In this document: positions 25,238-33,020 of the stretch, piece after piece | Layout of the letters: every line of letters starts with the position of its first letter | How positions within the stretch are numbered: the stretch's first letter is position 1 | Notes under the pieces: model-generated | What the model was told of the DNA's origin: nothing | Seen by the model: the letters and a program-made list of their open reading frames with translations, nothing else | The model's database searches: none | Made by a program: the position numbers and the translations under genes | Assembly: GCA_045638545.1 (NCBI GenBank) | Contig: JAZUBL010000012.1 | Span: 1 to 62,682, forward strand | Direction of reading: 5' to 3' | Source of the DNA: UMGS1071 sp045638545 | GTDB taxonomy: Bacteria; Bacillota; Clostridia; Oscillospirales; Acutalibacteraceae | DNA length: 62,682 nt

Positions 25238-26065
25238 ATGATTTATACTTGCCCAAAATGCAGACAGGGCTTAACAAAAACAGACAGCGTGTTTGTGTGT
25301 CCGGACGGCCACAGCTATGACAGAGCAAAAGAAGGCTACGTGCATCTGCTGCCGGTGCAGAAGATGAACTCCAAGGTGCCGGGCGACAGCAAGGAAATGG
25401 TTGCTGCCAGACGGAATTTTCTGGAGAGCGGCGGCTATGAGGCGTTCCGCGCAAAGCTCAGTGAACTGGTGCTGGAAGCGGTTGGCGAAAAGAACGCGCC
25501 GGTACTGCTGGATGCCGGCTGCGGCGAGGGATATTACCTTCGCGGTGTGGCAGAAAAGCTGAAAGAAAACGGCAAAACACCGGAGCTGTATGGCTTTGAT
25601 ATTTCCAAATTTGCAGTAAAAGCAGCGGCAAAGCGGCAGAAAGACGGCGACTTCTCCGTAGCCAGCATTTTTGACATCCCGGTGAAAGATGAAAGCGTAG
25701 ACTGCCTCATCAACGTATTCGCACCGATGGTAGAAGGTGAATTTGCCCGTGTGCTGAAAAAAGACGGCATGATGATTTTTGCAGTGCCGGGTGTACGCCA
25801 TCTTTTTGGCCTGAAAGAAATTTTATACGAAAACCCTTACGAGAATGAACATAAGGAAACAGACTACGAAGGCTTTTCCTTTGTAAAGCGTGTGTCTGTC
25901 AGCGGGGAACTGCACCTGACAGACCAGGCACAGATTCAGAATCTGTTTGCCATGACACCGTATTACTGGAAAACACCGATCGAAGGCAGCCGCGCTCTTG
26001 CAGCGGCAACAGAGCTGCACACAGAGATCGAATTCCACTTCCTTGTGTATAAAAAGGAGGGCTGA
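25238..26065 (+). CDS. rlmA: 23S rRNA (guanine-N1)-methyltransferase, RlmA family
   Basis: 275 residues. The N-terminus carries the RlmA zinc site C-P-K-C...C-P-D-G-H followed by the family string A-K-E-G-Y-V-H-L-L-P-V-Q; then the SAM domain with L-D-A-G-C-G-E-G-Y-Y and F-D-I-S-K-F-A-V-K-A-A-A-K-R. The start ATG 25238 has a perfect GGAGGTG seven bases upstream, 13 bases after the polA stop. In Gram-positives the family (TlrB/RlmA-II) methylates G748 and in E. coli RlmA-I methylates G745; which applies here cannot be read directly. Confidence 0.9.
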   Translation: MIYTCPKCRQGLTKTDSVFVCPDGHSYDRAKEGYVHLLPVQKMNSKVPGDSKEMVAARRNFLESGGYEAFRAKLSELVLEAVGEKNAPVLLDAGCGEGYYLRGVAEKLKENGKTPELYGFDISKFAVKAAAKRQKDGDFSVASIFDIPVKDESVDCLINVFAPMVEGEFARVLKKDGMMIFAVPGVRHLFGLKEILYENPYENEHKETDYEGFSFVKRVSVSGELHLTDQAQIQNLFAMTPYYWKTPIEGSRALAAATELHTEIEFHFLVYKKEG

Positions 26066-26066
26066 C

Positions 26067-26501
26067 ATGGAGATTTTATTTGTCTGCACCGGCAATGCCA
26101 GCCGCAGTGTCATGGGAGAGATCATGTTCCGGCAGTATCTGGCAGAGCGCGGTCACGATGACATCCACTGCAGCAGCGCCGGCACAGAAGCCATTGAAGG
26201 TCTGGACGCCTGTCCGCAGACCATGGAAGTCTGCGAGGAGATCGGCGTAGACCTGTCCGGTCACATTCGCAGAATGCTGACAAAAGAACTGGTGGATATG
26301 GCTGACGTGATCGTGGTCATGCAGCAGTCTCACATTGATGCTGTAACAGCCTTTGGCGGCGAAGCGAAGCTCCATCTGCTGGGCGGCGGCATCAAAGATC
26401 CATACCCGAATCCGATCGGCCCGTTCTATGTGGCGAGAGATGCTGTGATCGCAGCGCTGCCTGCCCTGTATGAAGATGTCCTGCGCCGCAGAGAAAAATA
26501 A
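26067..26501 (+). CDS. Low-molecular-weight protein-tyrosine phosphatase, copy 1
   Basis: 144 residues. P-loop C7-T-G-N-A-S-R13-S (C-x5-R-S) and the acid loop I-K-D-P-Y match LMW phosphatases of the YwlE/Wzb/arsenate-reductase fold. The start is ATG 26067 with AAGGAGG seven bases upstream; it sits one base after the rlmA stop, so it is coupled to it. YwlE-type enzymes remove phosphate from arginine or tyrosine of proteins. No McsB arginine kinase is in the window, so the substrate is open. A second copy with a different P-loop follows at 26679. Confidence 0.88.
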   Translation: MEILFVCTGNASRSVMGEIMFRQYLAERGHDDIHCSSAGTEAIEGLDACPQTMEVCEEIGVDLSGHIRRMLTKELVDMADVIVVMQQSHIDAVTAFGGEAKLHLLGGGIKDPYPNPIGPFYVARDAVIAALPALYEDVLRRREK

Positions 26502-26502
26502 A

Positions 26503-26541
26503 GCAAAGCCTCCTGCAGAATTTGCAGAGAGGCTTTTTCTT
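26503..26541 (+). terminator. Terminator between the two phosphatase genes
   Basis: AAAGCCTC (26505) and GAGGCTTT (26529) enclose a CTGCAG...GCAG inner part, followed by TTTTTCTTTTG. Confidence 0.75.
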
Positions 26542-26553
26542 TTGCATTTCTGC

Positions 26554-26582
26554 TTGACTATGCTTTTTATTTACAATACAAT
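26554..26582 (+). promoter_or_regulatory. Promoter of the second phosphatase-rimI-tsaD unit
   Basis: TTGACT (26554-26559), 17-base spacer, TACAAT (26577-26582), giving a leader of roughly 90 bases before ATG 26679. Confidence 0.7.
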
Positions 26583-26678
26583 AATAAAATAGGATCCGTA
26601 TGAAAAACGGTTCTGTTGTATTGAAAAAACTGGAAGGAAACGTAAGTTTCAAATACAGATAAAGAGAGGTAATCTACC

Positions 26679-27140
26679 ATGAATATTATGTTTATTTGCA
26701 CAGGCAACACCTGCCGCAGCCCAATGGCTTCCAACCTGTTCACAAAGCGTCTCATCAAGCAGAGCCGTACTGATATTCAGTGCCGCAGCGCAGGTCTGGC
26801 AGCAACTGAAGGCATGGGCGCAAGCTGGAACGCAGTAGAAGTATGCAAAGAGTGCGGTATTGACCTGACATACCACACAGCACACCGTCTCCGCGGCGGC
26901 GACTTCATGTCTACAGACCTGTTTGTTGTAATGGAGCAGGTACATAAGGATATTCTGGTAGGCGCTGGCGTACATCCAGGTCTCATCTACATCCTGGGCG
27001 GCGGCATCGAAGATCCATACGGCAAGGACGTAGACGCATTCATCGCATGCCGCGACAAGATCCTGGCAAGCCTGGATGATCTGGATGACTTCCTGACAAA
27101 CAAGGCAAACGAAGTATACCGCAAGCTGGGCAACAACTAA
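26679..27140 (+). CDS. Low-molecular-weight protein-tyrosine phosphatase, copy 2
   Basis: 153 residues; P-loop C7-T-G-N-T-C-R13-S-P with the second cysteine (C12) typical of YwlE/classical LMW-PTPs, and acid loop I-E-D-P-Y. The first copy has A-S in place of T-C. The gene has its own promoter and is biased to ACA, CCA and GTA codons like the highly expressed genes here, whereas copy 1 is not. It ends one base before rimI. Function as in copy 1; the different P-loop and expression suggest a separate substrate. Confidence 0.88.
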   Translation: MNIMFICTGNTCRSPMASNLFTKRLIKQSRTDIQCRSAGLAATEGMGASWNAVEVCKECGIDLTYHTAHRLRGGDFMSTDLFVVMEQVHKDILVGAGVHPGLIYILGGGIEDPYGKDVDAFIACRDKILASLDDLDDFLTNKANEVYRKLGNN

Positions 27141-27141
27141 G

Positions 27142-27627
27142 ATGAACCGGGAAATTCGAATTGTTTCCCTGCAGGAAAAACACGCCCCCGTTCTGGCAGA
27201 GCTGGAGCGGATCTGCTTTTCGGAACCGCGTTCCGAAGCACTGCTGCGCAATGAAGTGCACAACCCGCTGGCTCGCTTTTATGTGGCAGAATATACCGAC
27301 GAAAACGGACGTGTGCAGGTTGCCGGCTACGCAGGGATGCAGAATATTGTAGGCGAGTGCTACGTGGAAGACATTGCAGTTTTCCCGGAGCTGCGGGGGC
27401 AGGGCATTGGCCGCAAGCTGACAGAAACACTGCTGACAAAAGCAAGAGAAGAGCGGAGCGCCTTTGTTACACTGGAGGTGCGCCCTTCTAATAAAGCGGC
27501 CATCCAGCTGTATCAGTCTATGGGTTTTGTAGAGGTAGGCAGACGCAAGCGCTTTTACACCCAGCCAACAGAGGACGCTCTGCTGATGACCTGCTACTTC
27601 TGGGAGTCAGCAAATGCCGGCAGATGA
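27142..27627 (+). CDS. rimI: GNAT N-acetyltransferase, RimI-like
   Basis: 161 residues, one GNAT domain: V-E-D-I-A-V-F-P-E-L-R-G-Q-G-I-G-R-K-L (acetyl-CoA site) and the C-terminal L-E-V-R-P-S-N-K-A-A-I-Q-L-Y-Q-S-M-G-F typical of ribosomal-protein S18 alanine acetyltransferases. It starts one base after the preceding stop and is upstream of tsaD, the neighbourhood in which rimI is very often found in Firmicutes. Substrate assigned by context and motif, not proven. Confidence 0.85.
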   Translation: MNREIRIVSLQEKHAPVLAELERICFSEPRSEALLRNEVHNPLARFYVAEYTDENGRVQVAGYAGMQNIVGECYVEDIAVFPELRGQGIGRKLTETLLTKAREERSAFVTLEVRPSNKAAIQLYQSMGFVEVGRRKRFYTQPTEDALLMTCYFWESANAGR

Positions 27628-27630
27628 TCG

Positions 27631-27855
27631 CCCACCCTCTCGGATAAAAGGACTGCACTCCTCGGAAAAGTACAGGAGTGCAAGGATGAAAAATTCCACA
27701 GAGCGGCCCTTGAGGGGGAATAAAAAGTTTCGTCCGCCTTTTTAAAGGTGGTGGTTTCCAAAGGCGAAGCCTTGGTCGTTCCCCACAGGGAACGAAATTC
27801 CTGTTTGCAATAAAACGCAGGAAGGGTGAATCAAACATTCCGGTGGAATGTTTGA
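27631..27855. repeat. Intergenic repeat array before tsaD
   Basis: No gene is seen from 27628 to 27921. It contains GCACTCCT...AGGAGTGC (27655-27681), the CGGCCCTTGAGGGG module, a GTCCGCCTTTTTAAAGGTGGTGG unit, CGAAGCC, GTTCCC/GGGAAC, and the perfect hairpin TCAAACATTCC-GGT-GGAATGTTTGA (27831-27855). Several modules echo those at 3940 and 21374, so this is a REP-like insertion zone. Confidence 0.5.
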
Positions 27856-27857
27856 GA

Positions 27858-27888
27858 GGGGAACCCTCGTCGGGGGTTCCCCTTTTAT
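27858..27888 (+). terminator. Terminator before tsaD
   Basis: GGGGAACCC / GGGTTCCCC stem (27858-27882) followed by TTTTATTG. It separates the rimI transcript from tsaD unless read through. Confidence 0.75.
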
Positions 27889-27921
27889 TGATTGATGATG
27901 TTTGATAGGGAGTAGAGCGAT

Positions 27922-28926
27922 ATGAAAATTTTGAGCATTGAAAGTTCCTGTGACGAAACAGCGGCAGCTGTTGTGGAAGACGGCCGCATTGTGCATTCCA
28001 GCGTGATCGCATCGCAGATCGAGGAGCATAAGCTGTATGGCGGCGTAGTGCCGGAAATCGCTTCCCGCCGCCACAGTGAAGCGATTGTTGGTGTGACAGA
28101 GCAGGCACTGCAGCAGGCAAACTGCACCCTGGGGGACATCGACGCCATTGCAGTGACCCATGCACCTGGCCTCATTGGTGCCCTGCTGGTAGGCGTAAAC
28201 TTTGCAAAGGGTCTGGCCCTTTCCACAGGTCTGCCGCTGGTGCCGGTTCATCATCTGCGCTCTCACATTGCGTCCAACTACATCAGCCATCCGGACCTGA
28301 AACCGCCGTTCCTCTGCCTGGTTGTTTCCGGCGGCCATACGCATATTGTAATGGTTGAGGACTACACCAAAATGAAGATCGTTGGCTGCACCCGTGACGA
28401 CGCTGCAGGCGAAGCATTTGACAAAGCAGCCCGCACCATGGGCATGCCATACCCGGGCGGCGTGCATATGGATAAAATTGCAGAAGAAGGCGACGAGTAC
28501 GCGTACAAACTGCCGATTCCAAAGGTGACCGGCTCTCCTTATGATTTCAGCTTTTCCGGCCTGAAAACAGCGGTGATCAACCTGATCCACAACGCAAAGC
28601 AGAAGGGCGAAGACCTGCCGGTGGCAGACGTTTCCGCATCCTTCCGCCGCGCTGTGGTGGACAGCTTGACAAAGAACGTGGTGAAGGCAATGGAAGACTT
28701 CAACATGACCACTCTGGTCATTGCCGGCGGTGTTTCTGCAAACAGACTGGTGCGCCGTGAGTTCGAGCGCATCTGCAATGAGCGCGGCTGGGCGCTTCAT
28801 GTGCCGGAGCTGTCTCTCTGCGGTGATAACGCTGCCATGGTCGGCTCTCAGGGTTATTATGAGTACCTCAGCGGCAAGCGCGCCGGTATGGAACTGAACG
28901 CCTGCGCCGCCATGACAATAGAATGA
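27922..28926 (+). CDS. tsaD: tRNA N6-threonylcarbamoyltransferase TsaD
   Basis: Transfers threonylcarbamoyl to A37 of ANN-decoding tRNAs together with TsaB and TsaE. 334 residues of the ASKHA/Kae1 family: E-S-S-C-D-E-T-A-A-A-V near the start, T-H-A-P-G-L-I-G-A-L-L-V-G, the metal histidines in H-H-L-R-S-H, G-G-H-T-H-I, and the final D-N-A-A-M. All are intact. SD is AGGGAG. Often clustered with rimI and tsaB; rimI is present here, tsaB is not in the window. Confidence 0.96.
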   Translation: MKILSIESSCDETAAAVVEDGRIVHSSVIASQIEEHKLYGGVVPEIASRRHSEAIVGVTEQALQQANCTLGDIDAIAVTHAPGLIGALLVGVNFAKGLALSTGLPLVPVHHLRSHIASNYISHPDLKPPFLCLVVSGGHTHIVMVEDYTKMKIVGCTRDDAAGEAFDKAARTMGMPYPGGVHMDKIAEEGDEYAYKLPIPKVTGSPYDFSFSGLKTAVINLIHNAKQKGEDLPVADVSASFRRAVVDSLTKNVVKAMEDFNMTTLVIAGGVSANRLVRREFERICNERGWALHVPELSLCGDNAAMVGSQGYYEYLSGKRAGMELNACAAMTIE

Positions 28927-28942
28927 TGCGTATATAATAAAG

Positions 28943-28974
28943 AAAGCTCTCCTGTAATGGGAGAGCTTTTTTGC
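28943..28974 (+). terminator. Terminator of tsaD
   Basis: AAAGCTCTCC / GGAGAGCTTT stem with a TTTTTT tail. Confidence 0.9.
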
Positions 28975-29064
28975 TTATAAAAATGGGGAGAACAAACTTA
29001 TTGCACCGGAAAATATGAAGTGCTATAATAAGTACAGATTATAAACTTGAAATGGGGGACATTT

Positions 29065-30060
29065 ATGAAGAAAATTATCATCGCTTTATTGGCAGCATCT
29101 ATGATGGCAGCAGGCGTATTGGCTGGCTGCGGCGGCGGTTCTGAGCCGGCACCGGCACCAGCACCGGACGACACAACCGTGATCAGCAGCGAGGCAGAGG
29201 AACTGGTGCCGGGCGCAACTGGTGATGTCCTCCGCACACCGAGCAAAGAAGCCTATGATAAGGCAATGGACGAAATCACAGAAAAAATTGAAAATAGTTG
29301 GATGGGAGACACTGGTACTAGTTTTGAAACTGCATACTGGATCTATAAAACAGATACACAAGGTGATCGATATATCAGCGGTCTGGCTGCACTTGTTTCC
29401 CGTTATGATGATATGAACGACACGACCAACTATTACACTGTGACAGGAGCGCTGGTACCGGGTTGGGAAAGCTATATCAGAAAAAGCGCTGAACTGAACG
29501 ATATTACGTTTTTGGTAGAGTTTGAAAATGTTTCAGAAGCAAAGGCTTATGTAGTGCGGATGTACAGTCATTATGATGGTATTGCCGGTGTGGAAGAAGC
29601 AGCTTCTTATGATGATACTTCTGATGAGGAAGAAATACTGGATACTGCTGCACCGAAGAGCGGCCTTGCAATTCCAGAGAAATCTGCTTATGATGATGCA
29701 GTAAACGAAGCACTGAGCACATTCAAAGAGCACCAGCGTGAAGGCGCAGAAGTAAAATATGCGCGGTGGGTATTTGAATACAATGAGGACAAGGACACCG
29801 ACGGCAACCCTGGCCCGGAAGATACCGACCTGGCAGGCCTTGCGCTGATTTTCCATGCAAAAGCGGAAAACAGTGATACTTATTATTATATTCTCAAAAC
29901 TGTTCCGATGCGTGACGGCTGGGACGGTATGCTGGAAAAAAATGACCCTGATCTGATTCTGATTTACAAAGATTACTACGAAAACTATGAAGAAGCAGAG
30001 CAGGCAATGAACGGCTATATTGGCCAGTACATGACAATGACAGCAGATGCACTGAATTAA
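29065..30060 (+). CDS. Lipoprotein with two internal tandem repeats
   Basis: 331 residues from ATG 29065, preceded by GGGGGA; lipobox L-A-G-C-G-G. After a Pro-Ala linker there are two homologous domains of about 115 residues, starting at S-K-E-A-Y-D-K-A-M-D-E and E-K-S-A-Y-D-D-A-V-N-E. Each contains an A-x-W/F-x-Y strand, a G-L-A-L/A-L-I/V stretch, Y-Y-x-V/L-x-x-x-x-P, G-W, and an E-A-x-x-x-V/M ending. This is an intragenic duplication. The domain is not known to me; a surface ligand-binding role is only a guess. Composition is more AT-rich than its neighbours. Confidence 0.8.
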   Translation: MKKIIIALLAASMMAAGVLAGCGGGSEPAPAPAPDDTTVISSEAEELVPGATGDVLRTPSKEAYDKAMDEITEKIENSWMGDTGTSFETAYWIYKTDTQGDRYISGLAALVSRYDDMNDTTNYYTVTGALVPGWESYIRKSAELNDITFLVEFENVSEAKAYVVRMYSHYDGIAGVEEAASYDDTSDEEEILDTAAPKSGLAIPEKSAYDDAVNEALSTFKEHQREGAEVKYARWVFEYNEDKDTDGNPGPEDTDLAGLALIFHAKAENSDTYYYILKTVPMRDGWDGMLEKNDPDLILIYKDYYENYEEAEQAMNGYIGQYMTMTADALN

Positions 30061-30062
30061 AG

Positions 30063-30095
30063 GAAAAGCTCCGGAGATTTCCGGGGCTTTTTCTT
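30063..30095 (+). terminator. Terminator of the repeat lipoprotein
   Basis: AAAGCTCCGGA / TTCCGGGGCTTT stem followed by TTCTTTTG. Confidence 0.8.
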
Positions 30096-30233
30096 TTGCA
30101 GAAAACCCCATAAAACCGGAGAAAGCAGGGTTTTACAGAGAGTTAACGAAAAATGATAGTGTTTTTTGTGCAGAATTTATTGTGTTCCATGGGGGTGCCA
30201 AAAAAATACTAAATATTTTAAACAAAAGATTCA

Positions 30234-30262
30234 TTGAAATTTACCACCATTTGTTATATAAT
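30234..30262 (+). promoter_or_regulatory. Promoter of pckA
   Basis: TTGAAA (30234-30239), 17-base spacer, TATAAT (30257-30262). It leaves a leader of about 90 bases before the ATG at 30362. The upstream stretch 30096-30233 holds nothing else I can name. Confidence 0.8.
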
Positions 30263-30361
30263 ACAAACGTAGAGTATTGCGCAAAATGGATGCGTAATTT
30301 TTACGTTTCAGCGCTTCATATTACTGATAATACTTTCTATTTCTAAGGAGGAATTTTTTAA

Positions 30362-32059
30362 ATGGCAACAAAAGCAAATTACCCTATTAACGAAATTGGT
30401 GCAGGTAAAGTTGGTTTTTCCAAGACACGTTCCATCATCGAAGCAGCTTTCTACGGCAACAACGTTGTAGAAGTTACAACACTGAAGCAGGCTTATGAGC
30501 TGGCAAAGAACTCCCCAGGTACAGTTGTAACAGATATGCCTGTATACAGAGGCGAAGAGTTCGGCCTTGATAAGGATGCTAAGGTTCTGCTGTTCAACGA
30601 CGGTGCTATCACAGGCCGTTATGCAACTGCACGCCGCATCGCTGGCGAGCCAGGCGTTGATTGCGAAGCACTGGATAAGGTTGTTATGGATGCAGTTTAC
30701 GAAGCACGTTGGAAGAAAATGTACCATGCAACTGTTTATGTAGGTCTGGACCCAGAATTCATGGTTAAGGCTCACCTCCTCATTCCAGAAGGCGAAGAGA
30801 ACATCATGTACTCCTGGATGCTCAACTTCCAGTACATGTCCGAGTACTACAACGTAATGTACAAGGATTCCAAGATGGTTGGCGACGGCAACGAAGCTGA
30901 CATCTACATCTTCTCCGATCCACAGTGGATGCCACAGGAGAGACCAGGCGTTTCCTTCGACTGCCTCAGCGACCCAGCTAAGAAGTCCCTCTGCTACTTC
31001 AACACAGAGACAAACTGCGCTTGCATCCTTGGCATGCGTTACTTCGGCGAGCACAAGAAGGGCACACTGACAATGGCTTGGGCTATTGCTAACCGTAACG
31101 GCTATGCATCCTGCCACGGCGGTCAGAAAGAGTATCTGCTGGAAGACGGCACAAGCTATGTAGCTTCCGTATATGGTCTGTCCGGTTCCGGTAAGTCCAC
31201 ACTGACACACGCTAAGCACGGCGGCAAGTATGACATCAAAGTTCTCCACGACGACGCATTCATCATCAACACAGAGACATGCGCATCCATCGCTCTGGAG
31301 CCAACATACTTCGATAAGACAGCTGACTACCCAACAGGCTGCCCAGACAACGACTACCTGCTCACAGCTCAGAACTGCTCCGCTACACGCGACGAAAACG
31401 GCAAGATCCAGCTGGTAACAGAAGATATCCGCAACGGTAACGGCCGTGCAATCAAGTCCAAGCTCTGGTCTCCAAACCGTGTTGACAAGATCGAAGCTCC
31501 TGTTAACGCAATCTTCTGGATCATGAAGGACCCAACAATCCCACCAGTAGTTAAGCTCAAGGGCGCATCCCTGGCTTCTGTAATGGGTGCTACACTGGCT
31601 ACAAAGAGATCCTCCGCTGAGCGTTTGGCTCCTGGCGTAGACCCTAACAAGCTGGTTGTTGTTCCATACGCTAACCCATTCCGTACATACCCACTGGCTA
31701 ACGACTACGAGAAGTTCAAGAAGCTGGTTGAAGAGAAGAACGTTGACTGCTACATCGTTAACACAGGCGACTTCATGGGCAAGAAGGTTAAGCCAGCAGA
31801 TACACTGGGCATTCTGGAAGCTATCGTTGAGAAGCGTGCAAACTTCCACCAGTGGGGTCCAATCGAAGATATCGAAATCATGGATTGGGAAGGCTTTGTA
31901 CCAGACATGAACGATGCTGAGTACCTCGGCCAGCTGAAGGCTCGTATGCAGGATCGTCTCGATGAGATCACAGCATTCGGCACAGAAAAGGGCGGCTACG
32001 ACAAGCTTCCAGACGATGCTCTCGATGCAATTAAGCGCGTAATCGATCAGCTCGCATAA
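30362..32059 (+). CDS. pckA: Phosphoenolpyruvate carboxykinase (ATP)
   Basis: Interconverts oxaloacetate + ATP and PEP + CO2 + ADP; in fermenting anaerobes it often runs toward oxaloacetate. 565 residues, with the P-loop G-L-S-G-S-G-K-S-T, the metal/kinase-2 region V-L-H-D-D-A-F, and the R-x-x-Y-P pattern near the end of the nucleotide site. SD AAGGAGGA is excellent. Codon choice is extremely uniform (ACA, CCA, AAG, GAC), the strongest bias in the window, implying very high expression. It is monocistronic between its own promoter and a terminator. Confidence 0.95.
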   Translation: MATKANYPINEIGAGKVGFSKTRSIIEAAFYGNNVVEVTTLKQAYELAKNSPGTVVTDMPVYRGEEFGLDKDAKVLLFNDGAITGRYATARRIAGEPGVDCEALDKVVMDAVYEARWKKMYHATVYVGLDPEFMVKAHLLIPEGEENIMYSWMLNFQYMSEYYNVMYKDSKMVGDGNEADIYIFSDPQWMPQERPGVSFDCLSDPAKKSLCYFNTETNCACILGMRYFGEHKKGTLTMAWAIANRNGYASCHGGQKEYLLEDGTSYVASVYGLSGSGKSTLTHAKHGGKYDIKVLHDDAFIINTETCASIALEPTYFDKTADYPTGCPDNDYLLTAQNCSATRDENGKIQLVTEDIRNGNGRAIKSKLWSPNRVDKIEAPVNAIFWIMKDPTIPPVVKLKGASLASVMGATLATKRSSAERLAPGVDPNKLVVVPYANPFRTYPLANDYEKFKKLVEEKNVDCYIVNTGDFMGKKVKPADTLGILEAIVEKRANFHQWGPIEDIEIMDWEGFVPDMNDAEYLGQLKARMQDRLDEITAFGTEKGGYDKLPDDALDAIKRVIDQLA

Positions 32060-32182
32060 GATTTTATTAAAACTTTGCTGTTCTTTTGCTCGGATTTTTT
32101 AGCAGCATTTATTTAATCAAATTAGTTTGATTCCAGGAAGATGAAACCCCCAATTTCAGTATAAAGATGGATTCGGATTTGA

Positions 32183-32222
32183 ACCGCGTCACAGTTTCAC
32201 CGCTGTGGCGCGGTCTTTTTTT
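32183..32222 (+). terminator. Terminator of pckA
   Basis: ACCGCGTCACAG / CTGTGGCGCGGT stem (one G-T pair) followed by CTTTTTTTG. Confidence 0.9.
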
Positions 32223-32856
32223 GCTGATAACTGCCTGCTTTTCGCAGGTACAGTAGCTTCGTTCCGCCGATGATTACCCACTGAAAAACAGCTGCAAACA
32301 GGTAATCTTTCAGCAGCTGTAATCACCGCAAAAAGAGGCGAAAAAAGCCTGTGGAATTCTCTCTGCAATCCGGTAAAAAGTCTGTAACCAATCCAGTAAA
32401 ATGGTAGGAAATAGAAGATGCAAATACGCCAAAACCGCGTATTTCCGGGAAAAATCGGGGATTTTCTGTGAAAATTCAGCATGAAAATTCATGCAATCTG
32501 CAAATTTGAGTGCAGGAAAATTTAAAAACAAATATTCTGATTAAGAAATATAAAAACGCTTGCAGGGAGAAATATGATTTTATTATAGGCTGCAAAAAAC
32601 AGCTTACTTATGCGGAAAATCAGACAAAACAATAGTGATTCCTGATAAATAAATTCCATAAAAAGTATATTTTTTATAAAAAATACAAACCTGAAAGGGT
32701 TTGTAACAGGTCTGTAATAGAATTTTTTGCAAATTTGCCAAGCCTTAACCCTGTTCTCGTCCTTTTTTGACCCGAAAAACGACCGTTTAGTTCTGTAATA
32801 GAATTAAAATAACATGAAATTTGTGCATCTTGTATACAAAAAGCCGACCGCTTTAT
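32223..32856. other. Long AT-rich gene-free stretch before the YabE-like gene
   Basis: No convincing gene on either strand; short open frames here lack ribosome sites. The only structure I see is a repeated CTGTAATAGAATT at 32712-32724 and 32793-32805 (81 bases apart), with shorter TCTGTAA copies near 32380 and 32939. It may hold distal regulator sites for the 33021 gene. Confidence 0.5.
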
Positions 32857-32885
32857 TTGACTTTACTAGTGTTTTCACCTATAAT
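32857..32885 (+). promoter_or_regulatory. Promoter of the YabE-like gene
   Basis: TTGACT (32857-32862), 17-base spacer, TATAAT (32880-32885). The leader would be about 130 bases, long enough for further control; I could not match it to a known riboswitch. Confidence 0.8.
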
Positions 32886-33020
32886 GTTAAACAGGTCTTG
32901 CTATACCCCAAGATACAAACCGATGAAGATTGTATCATTTCTGTAACTCTTTTGCAGAGCAAGATCAGTTGCAGTTATCTTCTATCGGATTAGGTTTGGA
33001 AAATAAGGAGTGAGAATCCA

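Noticed and set aside
30308..31849. A 513-codon frame antisense to pckA
   Set aside because: pckA has extreme codon bias which produces this open antisense frame.
32189..32482. 97-codon frame on the minus strand after pckA
   Set aside because: Overlaps the pckA terminator, no SD, no domain.
32886..33020. c-di-AMP (ydaO) riboswitch before the YabE-like gene
   Set aside because: Wall-hydrolase genes often have one, but I could not find the conserved core motifs in the leader.
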